The translations under genes and the position numbers were made by a program. Below the pieces are notes generated by a model. The model was given only the letters and a program-made list of their open reading frames with translations, did no database searches and was not told the origin of the DNA. A stretch of DNA of 64,000 nt from Pisciglobus halotolerans (GTDB lineage: Bacteria; Bacillota; Bacilli; Lactobacillales; Carnobacteriaceae): NCBI RefSeq assembly GCF_900113675.1, contig NZ_FOQE01000004.1, forward strand, positions 1 to 64,000. Reading direction: 5' to 3'. Of this stretch, positions 10,625 through 19,825 are shown piece after piece (positions within the stretch are counted from its first letter, which is position 1; the number at the start of each line of letters is the position of its first letter).

Positions 10625-11275
10625 TTGAAATCTACTGATTATGGAGCTTTGGAGAGTTATTTGCCTTTTCGATGAAAAAATTATCAAGCGCCTGAAAAAG
10701 CTGGGGAACAAGCTGAGGAAATGGAACAGTTTAAAGAAAAGGGAAGAAAAGCTCGGACAGCTTTCCAACAAATCGCCAAGCTGGTCGCTGCACATTTTGA
10801 ACAAATGGAGCCGCAAAGGGTGAGCAGTTGGATGAATCAAGCGCAAATGGGCACACCTTTATTTTTTTGCTATTTCTTTTTCCACCATGCTGCTAAACAT
10901 GAACCAACATTTGCTATCCGCTTGTTGGATGAAAAGGGAGAAGCCGGTTTGTCGGTTGAGTTGAGTTTTGTTGAACGTTATGCGACAGACCAATCCCCTC
11001 GACTTCAAAACCAAGTACTAGCTGTTCCACTCGAAGATCCTGTTTATTATGCACTTCGAGGAGCAGACCTAACTCAAAATATCTCTAGTGGTGAAGCAAA
11101 CAAACAGGAGCTGGAAGAAAAGATTAAAAATGGAACTATCCGAAAAGTACTGGTCAAAGTTGATATTCCAAAGATCAAGCGTTTTGACGATCCGAATGAT
11201 TTGGTCAATGAGATTCTGACCGGTTTCGAGTACTTGCAGCCCTATTATCGTGAAACACAAAAAAGATTAAACTGA
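10625..11275 (+). pseudogene. Conserved hypothetical protein, interrupted near its start
   Basis: I do not recognise the family. AGGAG (10613-10617) is well placed for TTG 10625, and that frame reads 16 codons (..DYGALESYLPFR) to a TGA at 10673. The same frame then continues open (KNYQAPEKAGEQAEEMEQFKEKG...) to 11275. The downstream part could still be made from ATG 10721 (184 aa), but GAGGAA directly abuts that ATG and is a poor start. The product is soluble, with a charged C-terminal half and no obvious catalytic motif. This may be a nonsense or paired-indel mutation, a sequencing error in the run of six A, or a shorter native start. Confidence 0.55.
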
Positions 11276-11276
11276 G

Positions 11277-11329
11277 CCTCCCCCCAGAAGTTAGACCAAA
11301 CATATAACTTTTTGGGGGGGCGTTTTTTT
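11277..11329 (+). terminator. Strong GC-rich terminator
   Basis: CCCCCCAGAAGTTA (11280-11293) pairs with TAACTTTTTGGGGGG (from 11305), followed by cg and seven T. The arm sequence also resembles IS3-family terminal repeats, discussed as a finding. Confidence 0.85.
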
Positions 11330-11406
11330 ATGAAGCAACTCATCTACTCGCCGACTCTCTAATACCATCTATGATCGCGCAATATTTATTTGCTTTATTT
11401 CTATAA

Positions 11407-11440
11407 GAAAAGCCCCCTCTCTATAGGAAAGGGGGCTAAA
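11407..11440 (-). terminator. Terminator of msmK
   Basis: On the minus strand, AGCCCCCTTTC pairs with GAGAGGGGGCT, followed by TTTTC, just after the msmK stop. Confidence 0.85.
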
Positions 11441-11459
11441 GTATTATTGTTTGAAAGTA

Positions 11460-12587
11460 TTATTTTGCTGGAACAGCTGTGTCTTGGCGGATTACTTCTT
11501 GCGTTTCTAGATCGAAGAAGTGTCCTTTATTCATGTCAAATGCTAATTCAGCTACATCACCTGGTTTGTGGTAATCACGAGCGTCTACTTTAGCGATAAA
11601 CTCTGTATCGCCAACTTTTGTATACAACATCGTTTCAGCACCCAGCAATTCTGAAACCACAACTTCTGATTTAACAATGCTATTTGGCATAGCATCCAGA
11701 ACAACTTGCTCAGCGTGGATATCTTCTGGACGAATACCAAAGACGATTCTTTTACCGTTGTAGCCGCGGCTTTGTAATAATTTTGCTTTGACTTCTGGGA
11801 TCTTAATGTTTAGACCTTGTCCATTCGTGATCCGATCGCCTTCTAATGTCACTTCAAACAAGTTCATGGCTGGAGAACCGATAAATCCGGCAACGAACAC
11901 ATTGTTTGGCGTATCATAAACTTCTTTTGGTGAACCGATTTGTTGAATGAAACCATCTTTCATGATAACGATCCGATCCGCCATCGTCATTGCTTCTGTT
12001 TGGTCATGAGTAACATAGATCGTAGTTGTGTTCAAGCGACGGTGCAGTTTTGCGATTTCGGCACGCATCGCAACCCGCAACTTAGCATCTAAGTTTGACA
12101 AAGGTTCGTCCATTAGGAACACTTTTGCGTCACGAACGATGGCACGGCCTAAAGCAACCCGTTGACGCTGCCCACCAGAAAGAGCAGCTGGTTTACGGTC
12201 TAAGTATTCAGTTAATCCTAAGATATCAGCAGCTTCTTCAACCCGTTGTTTGATGGCATCTTTTTTATATTTACGCAGTTTCAAACCAAATGCCATATTA
12301 TCAAACACGGTCATATGTGGATATAGTGCGTAGTTTTGGAAAACCATCGCAATGTCGCGATCTTTTGGTGCCACATCGTTCATCATTGTGTCGCCGATCC
12401 ATAATTCGCCTTCTGTGATTTCTTCCAATCCAGCGATCATACGAAGAGTGGTTGATTTCCCGCAACCAGAAGGACCAACAAAAACGATAAATTCGCGGTC
12501 TTTGATGTTTAAATTAAAGTCAGTTACAGAATAGTTTTCAGCATTGTCATAACGTTTATAAATATCTTTTAAAGCCATTTCTACCAT
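11460..12587 (-). CDS. msmK: Sugar ABC transporter ATP-binding protein (MsmK/UgpC/MsiK type)
   Basis: This 375-aa ATPase energises carbohydrate ABC importers. Walker A GPSGCGKST lies at residues 38-46, followed by the Q-loop (MVFQNYALYPH), signature LSGGQRQR and Walker B VFLMDEPLSNLDA. The C-terminal regulatory OB/TOBE domain has 'VFGIRPEDIH'. The ATG at 12587 has GGAGAAG nine bases upstream and gives the usual MVEMALKDIYKRYDN start. The gene is an orphan: no permease is beside it, while a complete binding protein and permease set without an ATPase lies at 35.8-38.9 kb. It is probably a shared ATPase for several importers. Its promoter contains a cre site. Confidence 0.95.
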   Translation of the reverse strand: MVEMALKDIYKRYDNAENYSVTDFNLNIKDREFIVFVGPSGCGKSTTLRMIAGLEEITEGELWIGDTMMNDVAPKDRDIAMVFQNYALYPHMTVFDNMAFGLKLRKYKKDAIKQRVEEAADILGLTEYLDRKPAALSGGQRQRVALGRAIVRDAKVFLMDEPLSNLDAKLRVAMRAEIAKLHRRLNTTTIYVTHDQTEAMTMADRIVIMKDGFIQQIGSPKEVYDTPNNVFVAGFIGSPAMNLFEVTLEGDRITNGQGLNIKIPEVKAKLLQSRGYNGKRIVFGIRPEDIHAEQVVLDAMPNSIVKSEVVVSELLGAETMLYTKVGDTEFIAKVDARDYHKPGDVAELAFDMNKGHFFDLETQEVIRQDTAVPAK

Positions 12588-12633
12588 AAGTATCTTCTCC
12601 TTTATAACTAAGTGATCATTCATCCATAAAACC

Positions 12634-12661
12634 AGTATAATGTAAACGCTCACTTTTTCAA
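12634..12661 (-). promoter_or_regulatory. msmK promoter with overlapping cre (CcpA) site
   Basis: Reading the minus strand, TTGAAA (12661-12656), a 16-bp spacer and TATACT (12639-12634) form a promoter 47 bases before the start codon. The spacer contains the cre-like AGTGAGCGTTTACA; the plus strand is TGTAAACGCTCACT (12641-12654), 13 of 14 to TGWAARCGYTWNCW. Binding there would block RNA polymerase, so carbon catabolite repression by CcpA is the expected control. Confidence 0.8.
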
Positions 12662-12788
12662 ATAGAAGAGTGCATAAAAATCCTGCCTCATTTTTGTGCA
12701 AGTTGCCTAAAAGTCGATCAATAGTTGTCAACGATAAACGGATTCAGCGGTTGGCTATGATAAGAAGTAAGAAAATCAAAGACGCAAA

Positions 12789-12840
12789 ATAAGCAAACCA
12801 TTCTCTTACAGATCCAGCAGAGAACCGGCTTGCTTTTTTT
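12789..12840. terminator. Hairpin between the reductase gene and msmK
   Basis: AAGCAAACC/GGCTTGCTT with the inner arms TTCTCT/AGAGAA forms a long hairpin with seven T on the plus side. Read on the minus strand it follows the reductase stop and is succeeded by TTATTTTG, so it can serve that gene. Confidence 0.65.
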
Positions 12841-12876
12841 GCAAACTAAAAAGAGCGTATTGGATTTATCGGCGGA

Positions 12877-13812
12877 TTACTTGATTTTAATGACGATCTT
12901 GCCTTTGGCATGGTGTGTTTCACTCTGTTTGTGGGCTGTGCGCAAGCCTTCTTGAGTCAATGGATAAGTCTCGCCAACCACTGCTTTCAATAGATCTTTC
13001 TCCATTAAATCAGCTAACTTTTTCAAGCGCTGCCCATTAGGTTCCAAAAAGAAATAACCAGTTTTAACATCTTTTTCTGCTGCTTGCTGTTCATCTATAG
13101 GAGAAACGATGGATACAAGCATGCCGCCTGCCTTCAGGACATTGAAGCTTTTTTCTTGGACTTCGCCTCCTATAGTATCAAAGACGATATCATAGTCTGA
13201 CAGCAATGATTCAAAATCTTGTGAGGTATAGTCAATGAATTGATCGGCCCCTAAAGACTTAAGAAAATCGCGGTTTTTTTCACTGGCAGTAGTAGCAACA
13301 TAAGCACCAAAGCTTTTGGCGATTTGAATGGCTAAGCTTCCTACACCGCCTGAGCCCGCATGAATCAAAACGCGATCGCCTTTTTTGATATTTGCTTTTT
13401 CAACTAATGCAACCCATGCTGTTTCACCGGCAAGAGGAATTGCGGCTGCTTCTTCAAAAGTAGTGTTATTCGGCATTTTTGCTAAAAGGTGTTCATCAAT
13501 TGCTGCAAATTCAGCATAAGTTCCGCGATTATTTGTCGCAGGTCTAGCAAAAACTTTGTCGCCTACTTGAAAATCATGAACGCCTTTTCCTATTTTCCTT
13601 ATAATACCGGCAGCGTCCCAACCGAGAATAGCTGGAAATGTAAATGGCAGCATACTTGCCAAGTATCCTTCGCGTACTTTCCAATCAACTGGATTGATAG
13701 AAGTAGCATGCAATTCTACTAAAACTTGATGATCTTTCAATTCAGGAAGAGGCATGTCTTTTTCTTTCAGTTGATCAGCAGAACCATATTGTTCAATCAC
13801 TATAGCTTTCAT
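12877..13812 (-). CDS. Zinc-independent MDR-family NADP-dependent oxidoreductase
   Basis: This 311-aa medium-chain reductase belongs to the quinone oxidoreductase/enone reductase branch. It has an N-terminal GroES-like domain (INPVDWKVREGY, GWDAAGIIRKIGKGV, FKVGDKVFARP-type loop) and a nucleotide fold with HAGSGGVGSLAIQIAK. The catalytic and structural Zn cysteines of true alcohol dehydrogenases are absent. The substrate is unknown; quinones or reactive aldehydes are usual in this group. GAAGGAA precedes the ATG. It is monocistronic on the minus strand. Confidence 0.85.
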   Translation of the reverse strand: MKAIVIEQYGSADQLKEKDMPLPELKDHQVLVELHATSINPVDWKVREGYLASMLPFTFPAILGWDAAGIIRKIGKGVHDFQVGDKVFARPATNNRGTYAEFAAIDEHLLAKMPNNTTFEEAAAIPLAGETAWVALVEKANIKKGDRVLIHAGSGGVGSLAIQIAKSFGAYVATTASEKNRDFLKSLGADQFIDYTSQDFESLLSDYDIVFDTIGGEVQEKSFNVLKAGGMLVSIVSPIDEQQAAEKDVKTGYFFLEPNGQRLKKLADLMEKDLLKAVVGETYPLTQEGLRTAHKQSETHHAKGKIVIKIK

Positions 13813-13994
13813 TTCTTATTCCTTCTTTCGTTGATCTGATGAAACAATTGTTTGTTGTCTCATACTATGATTAGAATAACAAAATTAAAAACGATTTGAA
13901 AGCAAACCAGCTGGTCAAACTTTACAATCTTCTTTATCGAAGATAGGAAAGAAAAAACAAGTCTGTTTGTTGAATGACTTATTCTATGATAGAA

Positions 13995-14036
13995 CAAAAA
14001 AAACAGGAGATATTTCTCCTGGTTTTGATCGTTTTG
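13995..14036 (-). terminator. Terminator of asnB
   Basis: On the minus strand, CAGGAGA-aata-TCTCCTG is followed by eight T, 25 bases after the asnB stop. Confidence 0.9.
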
Positions 14037-14060
14037 TTTACTGTTAGGAAGGGGAATTGA

Positions 14061-15902
14061 TTAATCAAAAAACTGGTAATACCATACGATTAAAGTATAG
14101 ACAGACCAGATTTTGCGCATGTTGGCTTTTTTGCCTGCGCAGTGATCCTCTAATAGTTGATCTAAATAAGCTTGATCAAAGTAAGTTTTTGCGAAGTCTG
14201 TATGGAAAGCGAATTGGATATCCGCACGAATGTCTTCGCGTTTGATCCATTCTGCTAAAGGAGATGGAAAACCTAGCTTTGGTTTATTGGCGACATGTTC
14301 CGCTAGTTTTTTGTTTGCCGTTTCTCTTAAAGCGACCTTTGTTTTATTTTTCTGGATCAAGTCTTTGGAAGGTAGTGTAGCAGCGACTTTCATCACTTCT
14401 TTGTCCAAGAAAGGAACACGCAGCTCCAAAGAATTCGCCATACTCATCCGATCAGCTTTCAACAAGATGTCATACGGCAGCCAAGTATGAAAATCAAAAT
14501 ACATCATTTCATGGATTTCGTCTTTCATAGGGGCCTTTTCGAAGATTTTCTTTGTTTCTTGATGAAGATCTTTGTTCAACTGTTGGTTTTTAAGCAGTTG
14601 ATTGCGTTCATTAAAGGAAAAGACGTAATCGATTCGGAAGTTTCTTTCTTCGATCGGCAAAGCTCCTCGAACTAAGAAACGTTTCCCTTTCATTGCCGGC
14701 ATTTTTTTAGCTAACTTAGCTAAGCTGACCCGTATACGGCGCGGTGTTTTGTCGTATTTGCTGTAAGGAATGGCGTCTAAGTAACGATTGTACCCGCCAA
14801 ACAACTCATCTGCTCCTTCACCTGATAACACCACTTTTACTTTTTCTGAAGCCGTTTGGGCAACAAAATAGAGTGGAATAGCAGATGGATTAGACAAAGG
14901 TTCATCCATATGATATTGAATGTTTGGAATAGCGTTCATAAAATCATCTGCCGAGATTTTTCTGCTGGTATTTTTTACGGCAATGCTATCAGAAAAGTCT
15001 GTGGAATAAGACAGTTCACTAAATTTTTCTTCTTCATAACCGACAGAAAATGATTGAATGTTTTGTTGTTCTGATGCTGTTTTTAAAATATAACTAGAAT
15101 CAACACCGCTTGATAAGAAACTGCCGACTTCAACGTCTGCAATCAAATGGGCAGAAACAGATTCTTCAACCGCTTGTTCAATTTTTCTGGTTTCTTCCTC
15201 GCGCGTTTGTTTTTGAATAGGGTAAACAGGATCAAAATATCTTGTGGTAGACATTTCTTTGTTTGTTAAGTCATAGCAAAAGTAATGTCCTGGCATCACT
15301 TTATAAATGTCTTTAAAGAAAGTCGTTTGATCTGTTGTATATTCCATGCTGAGATAATCTGCTAGAATCGTTTCGTTAAAGGCCTTCTTCAACTTAGGAT
15401 GCGGCAGCAGTCCTTTGATCTCAGATCCAAAAACGAATTCTCCATCTGCTTGGTAATAATAAAGCGGCTTGATGCCGAAATGGTCACGTGCGCCAAACAG
15501 TTTATTGGCTTTTTTATCCCAAATCACAAAAGCAAACATCCCGCGCAATTGGGTGACGATCTTTTCGCCAAAGTAATCGTAGCCGCGTAGAATAACTTCT
15601 GTGTCTGATTCAGTTTCAAAAACATATCCTTTTTCTTCTAGAAAGGCACGGATCTCTTGATAGTTATAAATTTCGCCATTGAATTGCAGCACTCTTTCTG
15701 TAATCGTATCCGTCATCGGCTGCTTTCCGTGCTCGAGATCAATAATGGCTAACCGTCTAAAACCAAATACCATAGAATCATCTATGTAATAAGATTCATC
15801 ATCAGGTCCGCGGTGCTTGATCGTATCGGCCATTTCTTTGATGATTCTTTGATTGTTACTTTCAGAAAAACCTGTATTGCAATAACCTACAAAACCACAC
15901 AT
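14061..15902 (-). CDS. asnB: Asparagine synthase (glutamine-hydrolysing)
   Basis: This 613-aa enzyme makes asparagine from aspartate, glutamine and ATP. The N-terminal glutaminase domain begins MCGFVGY, so Cys2 is the nucleophile after Met removal; HRGPDDE, LQFNGEIYN and ESDTEVIL follow. The C-terminal synthetase domain has the pyrophosphate loop LSSGVDSSYI near residue 262 (normally SGG; Ser replaces the first Gly) and the later segment ADRMSMANSLELRVPFLD. The length equals that of the Bacillus AsnO/AsnB type. The ribosome binding site is weak (AGAGAAG). It is monocistronic, with its own terminator. Confidence 0.93.
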   Translation of the reverse strand: MCGFVGYCNTGFSESNNQRIIKEMADTIKHRGPDDESYYIDDSMVFGFRRLAIIDLEHGKQPMTDTITERVLQFNGEIYNYQEIRAFLEEKGYVFETESDTEVILRGYDYFGEKIVTQLRGMFAFVIWDKKANKLFGARDHFGIKPLYYYQADGEFVFGSEIKGLLPHPKLKKAFNETILADYLSMEYTTDQTTFFKDIYKVMPGHYFCYDLTNKEMSTTRYFDPVYPIQKQTREEETRKIEQAVEESVSAHLIADVEVGSFLSSGVDSSYILKTASEQQNIQSFSVGYEEEKFSELSYSTDFSDSIAVKNTSRKISADDFMNAIPNIQYHMDEPLSNPSAIPLYFVAQTASEKVKVVLSGEGADELFGGYNRYLDAIPYSKYDKTPRRIRVSLAKLAKKMPAMKGKRFLVRGALPIEERNFRIDYVFSFNERNQLLKNQQLNKDLHQETKKIFEKAPMKDEIHEMMYFDFHTWLPYDILLKADRMSMANSLELRVPFLDKEVMKVAATLPSKDLIQKNKTKVALRETANKKLAEHVANKPKLGFPSPLAEWIKREDIRADIQFAFHTDFAKTYFDQAYLDQLLEDHCAGKKANMRKIWSVYTLIVWYYQFFD

Positions 15903-16318
15903 ATATTTTCACTTCTCTTCTTTCTATATCATAACCTAAAGCGACGTTTTCGATTGACTGTTTGTTTTCATACCTTTTCCGATTATGCGCCCATTTCACT
16001 TTATTTTCAATCATTTCATCCATTCTTATTATTTTGTTCATAAACACATAAAAACCTTGTTTTCAGCTGTTTTTTTGGTGGCTGCATTAGCATAAACAGA
16101 AAAGGAAATTTATGATTAAGAATGGATAATAGGACATAGATACAAAAGAAGTCGTTAACTTTACTGTTTAATTAAAAAAGAACGTATTCAATTTAATAAG
16201 AAAGAAACGGTTACAACGATAATACAAGAGCGATTAAGTGATTCGTATTACTTTTATGAATGGCTTTCTTAAAATATGTTAAAATAATGGGAGATTATTT
16301 GGAAAGGAAACGAAGTAG
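15903..16318. promoter_or_regulatory. Divergent asnB/dut intergenic region
   Basis: This is a 416-base AT-rich spacer. On the minus strand, TTGAAA-17-CATAAT in its left part is a possible asnB promoter. GGAAAGGAAA before ATG 16319 is the dut ribosome binding site. No T-box, operator or repeat stands out. Confidence 0.4.
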
Positions 16319-16858
16319 ATGAGTAGAATAAGAGGTTTTGAAATTGTGTCATCTTATGAAGGGAAAGAAATAAACTTGCCGAAAAGAGCGACAGCCCATG
16401 CAGCAGGATATGATTTTGAAGCGGCGGAGGATACAGTCGTGCCGTCTATCTGGAAAGCGTTGTTTAAGAATAGAACACATAAGGCGAAAGAAGAGATAGC
16501 ATCTTTTTCGCTTCCTGAAGAAAACCAGCGCTTTTTAAAATCCACGTTGGTTCCAACGGGTATCAAAGCTTACATGAAAGACGATGAATACTTGCAGTTG
16601 GCCAATCGCTCAAGCAACCCGATCAAAAATCAATTGACGATGCCGAATGGAGTAGGGATCATTGATGCCGACTATTATGGAAATGAAGATAATGAAGGAC
16701 ACATCTATTTCCAATTTGTAAATTATGGGATACGTGATCATGTGATTAAAAAAGGCGAACGAATCGGACAAGGGATCTTTATGTCCTTTTTAAAAGTTGA
16801 TCATGAAGCAGAAGGATCTGCTAAAAGAACAGGCGGATTTGGTTCTTCAGGCCGGTAA
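16319..16858 (+). CDS. dut: dUTP diphosphatase
   Basis: This 179-aa trimeric dUTPase hydrolyses dUTP to dUMP and keeps uracil out of DNA. All five family motifs are visible: I AAGYDFEA, II NRSSNPIKN, III GVGIIDADYYGN with the catalytic Asp, IV KKGERIGQGIF, and the P-loop-like V KRTGGFGSSGR at the C terminus. The roughly 30-residue insertion after motif I (SIWKALFKNRTHKAKEE..) is typical of lactic acid bacterial homologues. It is the first gene of the radA region, as in related genomes. Confidence 0.95.
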   Translation: MSRIRGFEIVSSYEGKEINLPKRATAHAAGYDFEAAEDTVVPSIWKALFKNRTHKAKEEIASFSLPEENQRFLKSTLVPTGIKAYMKDDEYLQLANRSSNPIKNQLTMPNGVGIIDADYYGNEDNEGHIYFQFVNYGIRDHVIKKGERIGQGIFMSFLKVDHEAEGSAKRTGGFGSSGR

Positions 16859-16894
16859 ACATGACCTGCAGATCAAAGGGACAGAAGAAGCGGA

Positions 16895-16925
16895 AATAAC
16901 TGCATGGTCTACTTCAGCAGTTATT
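16895..16925. other. Inverted repeat after dut
   Basis: AATAACTGC and GCAGTTATT are perfect 9-bp arms separated by 13 bases. With no T run, this is an RNA hairpin or processing site rather than a clear terminator. Confidence 0.45.
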
Positions 16926-16970
16926 CATTTACAGTTTATTGTGTTCGTTGCAGTGTTAAATAGGAAAAAA

Positions 16971-16998
16971 AAGTTGCTCATCATGAGCGGCTTTTTTT
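16971..16998 (+). terminator. Terminator between dut and radA
   Basis: AAGTTGCTCAT/ATGAGCGGCTT folds with GU pairs and is followed by a run of T. It ends dut transcription. Confidence 0.85.
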
Positions 16999-17109
16999 AT
17001 TTCTGCAGACGGAATGAAGTGATTTTGCGTACTTTAGATTCAAGAGCGCAAATTTAACGGTTATTTAAAAGTTTTGTGGTAGAATTAACCCTTAAGATGG
17101 TTGGTTTTA

Positions 17110-17118
17110 TGGTAAAAT
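17110..17118 (+). promoter_or_regulatory. Extended -10 promoter of the radA operon
   Basis: TGGTAAAAT is an extended -10 about 100 bases before the radA start. The -35 is not recognisable at 17-bp spacing. The rest of the 362-base dut-radA gap holds only the two hairpins listed. Confidence 0.5.
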
Positions 17119-17220
17119 AGAAGCAACTTGTTTTTTGTTTTTCAACAAGGGACAAACAAGAAATAAAAAAGTAATCAAATGTTTAATCGATGATATTTAT
17201 GAGAAAGCGAGGCTGAAAGA

Positions 17221-18597
17221 TTGGCCAAAAAGAAATCCACAAAGTTTGTCTGCCAAGCTTGCGGGTATGAGTCTCCGAAGTGGATGGGACGGTGCCCAAA
17301 CTGTGGCAGTTGGAACGAAATGGTCGAAGAAGTAGTGGCGGATAAAAATGATCGCAGAAGTCGCGTCAGCATGACGGGGGTAGCGGCAAAGGCTGAACCG
17401 ATCCAACGCATCACCGTATCCAAAGAACCGCGTATCAAAACAAAACTAGGTGAACTCAATCGTGTTCTCGGCGGAGGCGTTGTTCCTGGTTCGCTCGTTT
17501 TGATCGGCGGGGACCCAGGGATCGGAAAATCGACTCTGCTGCTGCAAGTATCCGCACAGTTAAATGAAACAGGCGGTAAAGTACTGTATGTATCAGGAGA
17601 AGAAAGTGCGACACAGATCAAATTGCGGGCAGAAAGGCTCGGGGTCGATGGCGGCAATTTTTATATCTACCCTGAAACAGATATGAGTGCGATCCGTCAA
17701 ACGGTTGAAGAGTTGAAGCCGGATTATGTCATTATTGACTCTATTCAGACAATGAATCAGCCGGATGTAACGAGTGCAGCCGGGAGTGTTTCACAAGTGA
17801 GAGAAAGTACCGCTGATCTGATGAGGATCGCAAAAACCAACAATATTGCGATCTTTATTGTTGGCCACGTTACAAAAGAAGGAGCCTTGGCTGGTCCGCG
17901 GATGTTGGAACATATGGTGGATACCGTACTTTACTTTGAAGGCGACCGTCATCAGTCTTTTCGCGTGCTGCGTGCTGTTAAAAATCGGTATGGTTCAACC
18001 AATGAGATCGGCATTTTTGAAATGCGGAACGGCGGCTTAGCAGAAGTGCTGAACCCTTCTGAGATGTTTTTGGAAGAACGACTGGCCGGAGAAAATGGGT
18101 CAGCGGTTGTTGCAGCGATGGAAGGAACGCGCCCAATACTGGCTGAGATTCAAGCTTTGATCACGCCGACTGTTTTCGGGAATGCCAGACGAACAGCCAG
18201 CGGAGTAGATTATAATCGGGTTTCAGTGATCATGGCTGTGCTAGAGAAAAGAGCCGGCATGTTGCTGCAAAATCAAGATGCGTATTTAAAAGCAGCTGGC
18301 GGTGTGAAATTAAGTGAACCTGCCATCGACTTGGCGATCGCCATCAGCATCGTTTCCAGCTATCAGGAAAAAGGAACGAACTCAACCGATTGTTTTGTCG
18401 GTGAAATCGGCCTGACTGGAGAAGTACGCCGTGTCGACCGAATCGAGCAACGGGTCAATGAAGCAGCTAAACTAGGCTTCAAGCGCATTTTTATTCCTAA
18501 AAACAACATTGGCGGCTGGGATTTTCCGAAAGGGATCGAAGTCATCGGTGTAGCTACGATCACAGATTGTATTCAAAAAGCGCAATTGCGAAATTAG
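17221..18597 (+). CDS. radA: DNA repair protein RadA
   Basis: This 458-aa RecA-like branch-migration ATPase works in recombinational repair. It has an N-terminal zinc finger with two CxxC pairs (CQACG and CPNCG, residues 10-30), Walker [11 protein letters not shown] near residue 95, the RadA-specific KNRYG motif near residue 254 and a C-terminal Lon-protease-like domain. The start codon is TTG 17221, 8 bases after GAGG, giving the usual [12 protein letters not shown] start. It heads the run yacL-ispD-gltX. Confidence 0.96.
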   Translation: MAKKKSTKFVCQACGYESPKWMGRCPNCGSWNEMVEEVVADKNDRRSRVSMTGVAAKAEPIQRITVSKEPRIKTKLGELNRVLGGGVVPGSLVLIGGDPGIGKSTLLLQVSAQLNETGGKVLYVSGEESATQIKLRAERLGVDGGNFYIYPETDMSAIRQTVEELKPDYVIIDSIQTMNQPDVTSAAGSVSQVRESTADLMRIAKTNNIAIFIVGHVTKEGALAGPRMLEHMVDTVLYFEGDRHQSFRVLRAVKNRYGSTNEIGIFEMRNGGLAEVLNPSEMFLEERLAGENGSAVVAAMEGTRPILAEIQALITPTVFGNARRTASGVDYNRVSVIMAVLEKRAGMLLQNQDAYLKAAGGVKLSEPAIDLAIAISIVSSYQEKGTNSTDCFVGEIGLTGEVRRVDRIEQRVNEAAKLGFKRIFIPKNNIGGWDFPKGIEVIGVATITDCIQKAQLRN

Positions 18598-18697
18598 CAC
18601 ATCTAGTTGTAAGGTTTGCAGCAGGACCCATCAAAGAACTGGGAGTCAATCATTCAGAGGCTCCCAAGTTACATTTAATTAAAAAGGAGGAAGTGTT

Positions 18698-19813
18698 TTG
18701 AAGAAAAAGATTATTACAGCTATCTTTGTTCTTGCTGGCATCAGTATCGGCGTACCGGTTCTGCCGCTGCTTTGGAAAGCTATTGGATTAACCTATCCAA
18801 TTCTAGACAACGTAATCACAAATGCTCTTTTAGGCGCTATTATTTTCTATCTTATTTCTATTCCTACTGTGCATTACGTTGAACAAGCCATGACCAAAGT
18901 TGAGACAGCCCTCAGCAAGTTGAGTTTAGGTTATTTATTATTTGGGAGTGTGGGGATCATTATCGGCCTGTTGCTGGCTTGGCTGATCAATTTATCTTTG
19001 ATCAGTTTGGATTGGCCTTTTGTCAGTGACGTATTGCCGATCATCGTGACGGTCGTCTTTGCCTATTTAGGGTTTCGTGTGGGAACTACTAGAAGACAAG
19101 AAATTCGTTCAATGTTCCAGTCTAGAGACAAGCAAACAGAAGACGAAACAACCAAGGGAGAAGTTCTGGAGCGTTACGCAGACGACAATTTTCATAAGTA
19201 CAAGATCTTGGACACGAGCGTAATCATTGATGGACGTATTTATGATATCGTCCAGACAGGTTTTCTAGAAGGAACCTTGTTGATCCCTAATTTTGTGCTC
19301 CAAGAATTACAATACATTGCGGATTCTTCTGATAGCTTGAAACGCGTACGCGGACGCAGAGGGTTAGACATTTTGAACGCGTTGCAAAAAGAAGAAGGTT
19401 TGCAAGTCGAAATGTATGACGGAGATTTCAAAGATATTGAAGAAGTGGACAGCAAATTGGTCAAATTGGCGAAATTACTAGATGGTGTGGTCGTCACTAA
19501 CGATTATAACCTTAATAAAGTCAGTGAGTTCCAAAATGTACCGGTACTGAATATCAACGAACTAGCAAATGCCGTCAAACCGGTCGTGATTCCAGGTGAA
19601 ACAATGACAGTCGTAATCGTCAAGTCTGGTACAGAACGGACGCAAGGGGTCGCCTACTTGGATGATGGCACAATGGTCGTTGTCGAAGAAGGACAGCACT
19701 ATATGAATCAAAAACTCAATGTCGTGGTGACGAGTTCTCTGCAAACGGCTGCTGGTCGCATGATTTTTGCCAAACCCGAAAATGCACAGAAAAAAATCAA
19801 AGATAAACATTAA
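18698..19813 (+). CDS. PIN/TRAM domain membrane protein (YacL)
   Basis: In this 371-aa protein, about four N-terminal membrane segments (residues 1-130) anchor a cytosolic PIN nuclease-like domain beginning KILDTSVIIDGRIYDI, with conserved acidic residues (D of LDTS, D of VVTNDYN). A C-terminal TRAM RNA-binding domain (PGETMTVVIVKSG...) follows. It starts at TTG 18698, 7 bases after AAAGGAGG. It always follows radA in this neighbourhood. The precise substrate is not established. Confidence 0.92.
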   Translation: MKKKIITAIFVLAGISIGVPVLPLLWKAIGLTYPILDNVITNALLGAIIFYLISIPTVHYVEQAMTKVETALSKLSLGYLLFGSVGIIIGLLLAWLINLSLISLDWPFVSDVLPIIVTVVFAYLGFRVGTTRRQEIRSMFQSRDKQTEDETTKGEVLERYADDNFHKYKILDTSVIIDGRIYDIVQTGFLEGTLLIPNFVLQELQYIADSSDSLKRVRGRRGLDILNALQKEEGLQVEMYDGDFKDIEEVDSKLVKLAKLLDGVVVTNDYNLNKVSEFQNVPVLNINELANAVKPVVIPGETMTVVIVKSGTERTQGVAYLDDGTMVVVEEGQHYMNQKLNVVVTSSLQTAAGRMIFAKPENAQKKIKDKH

Positions 19814-19825
19814 GGCGGCGTCTAG

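Noticed and set aside
16797-17057. An 86-codon ORF overlapping the dut end
   Set aside because: It runs through two hairpins including the dut terminator and has no family resemblance.
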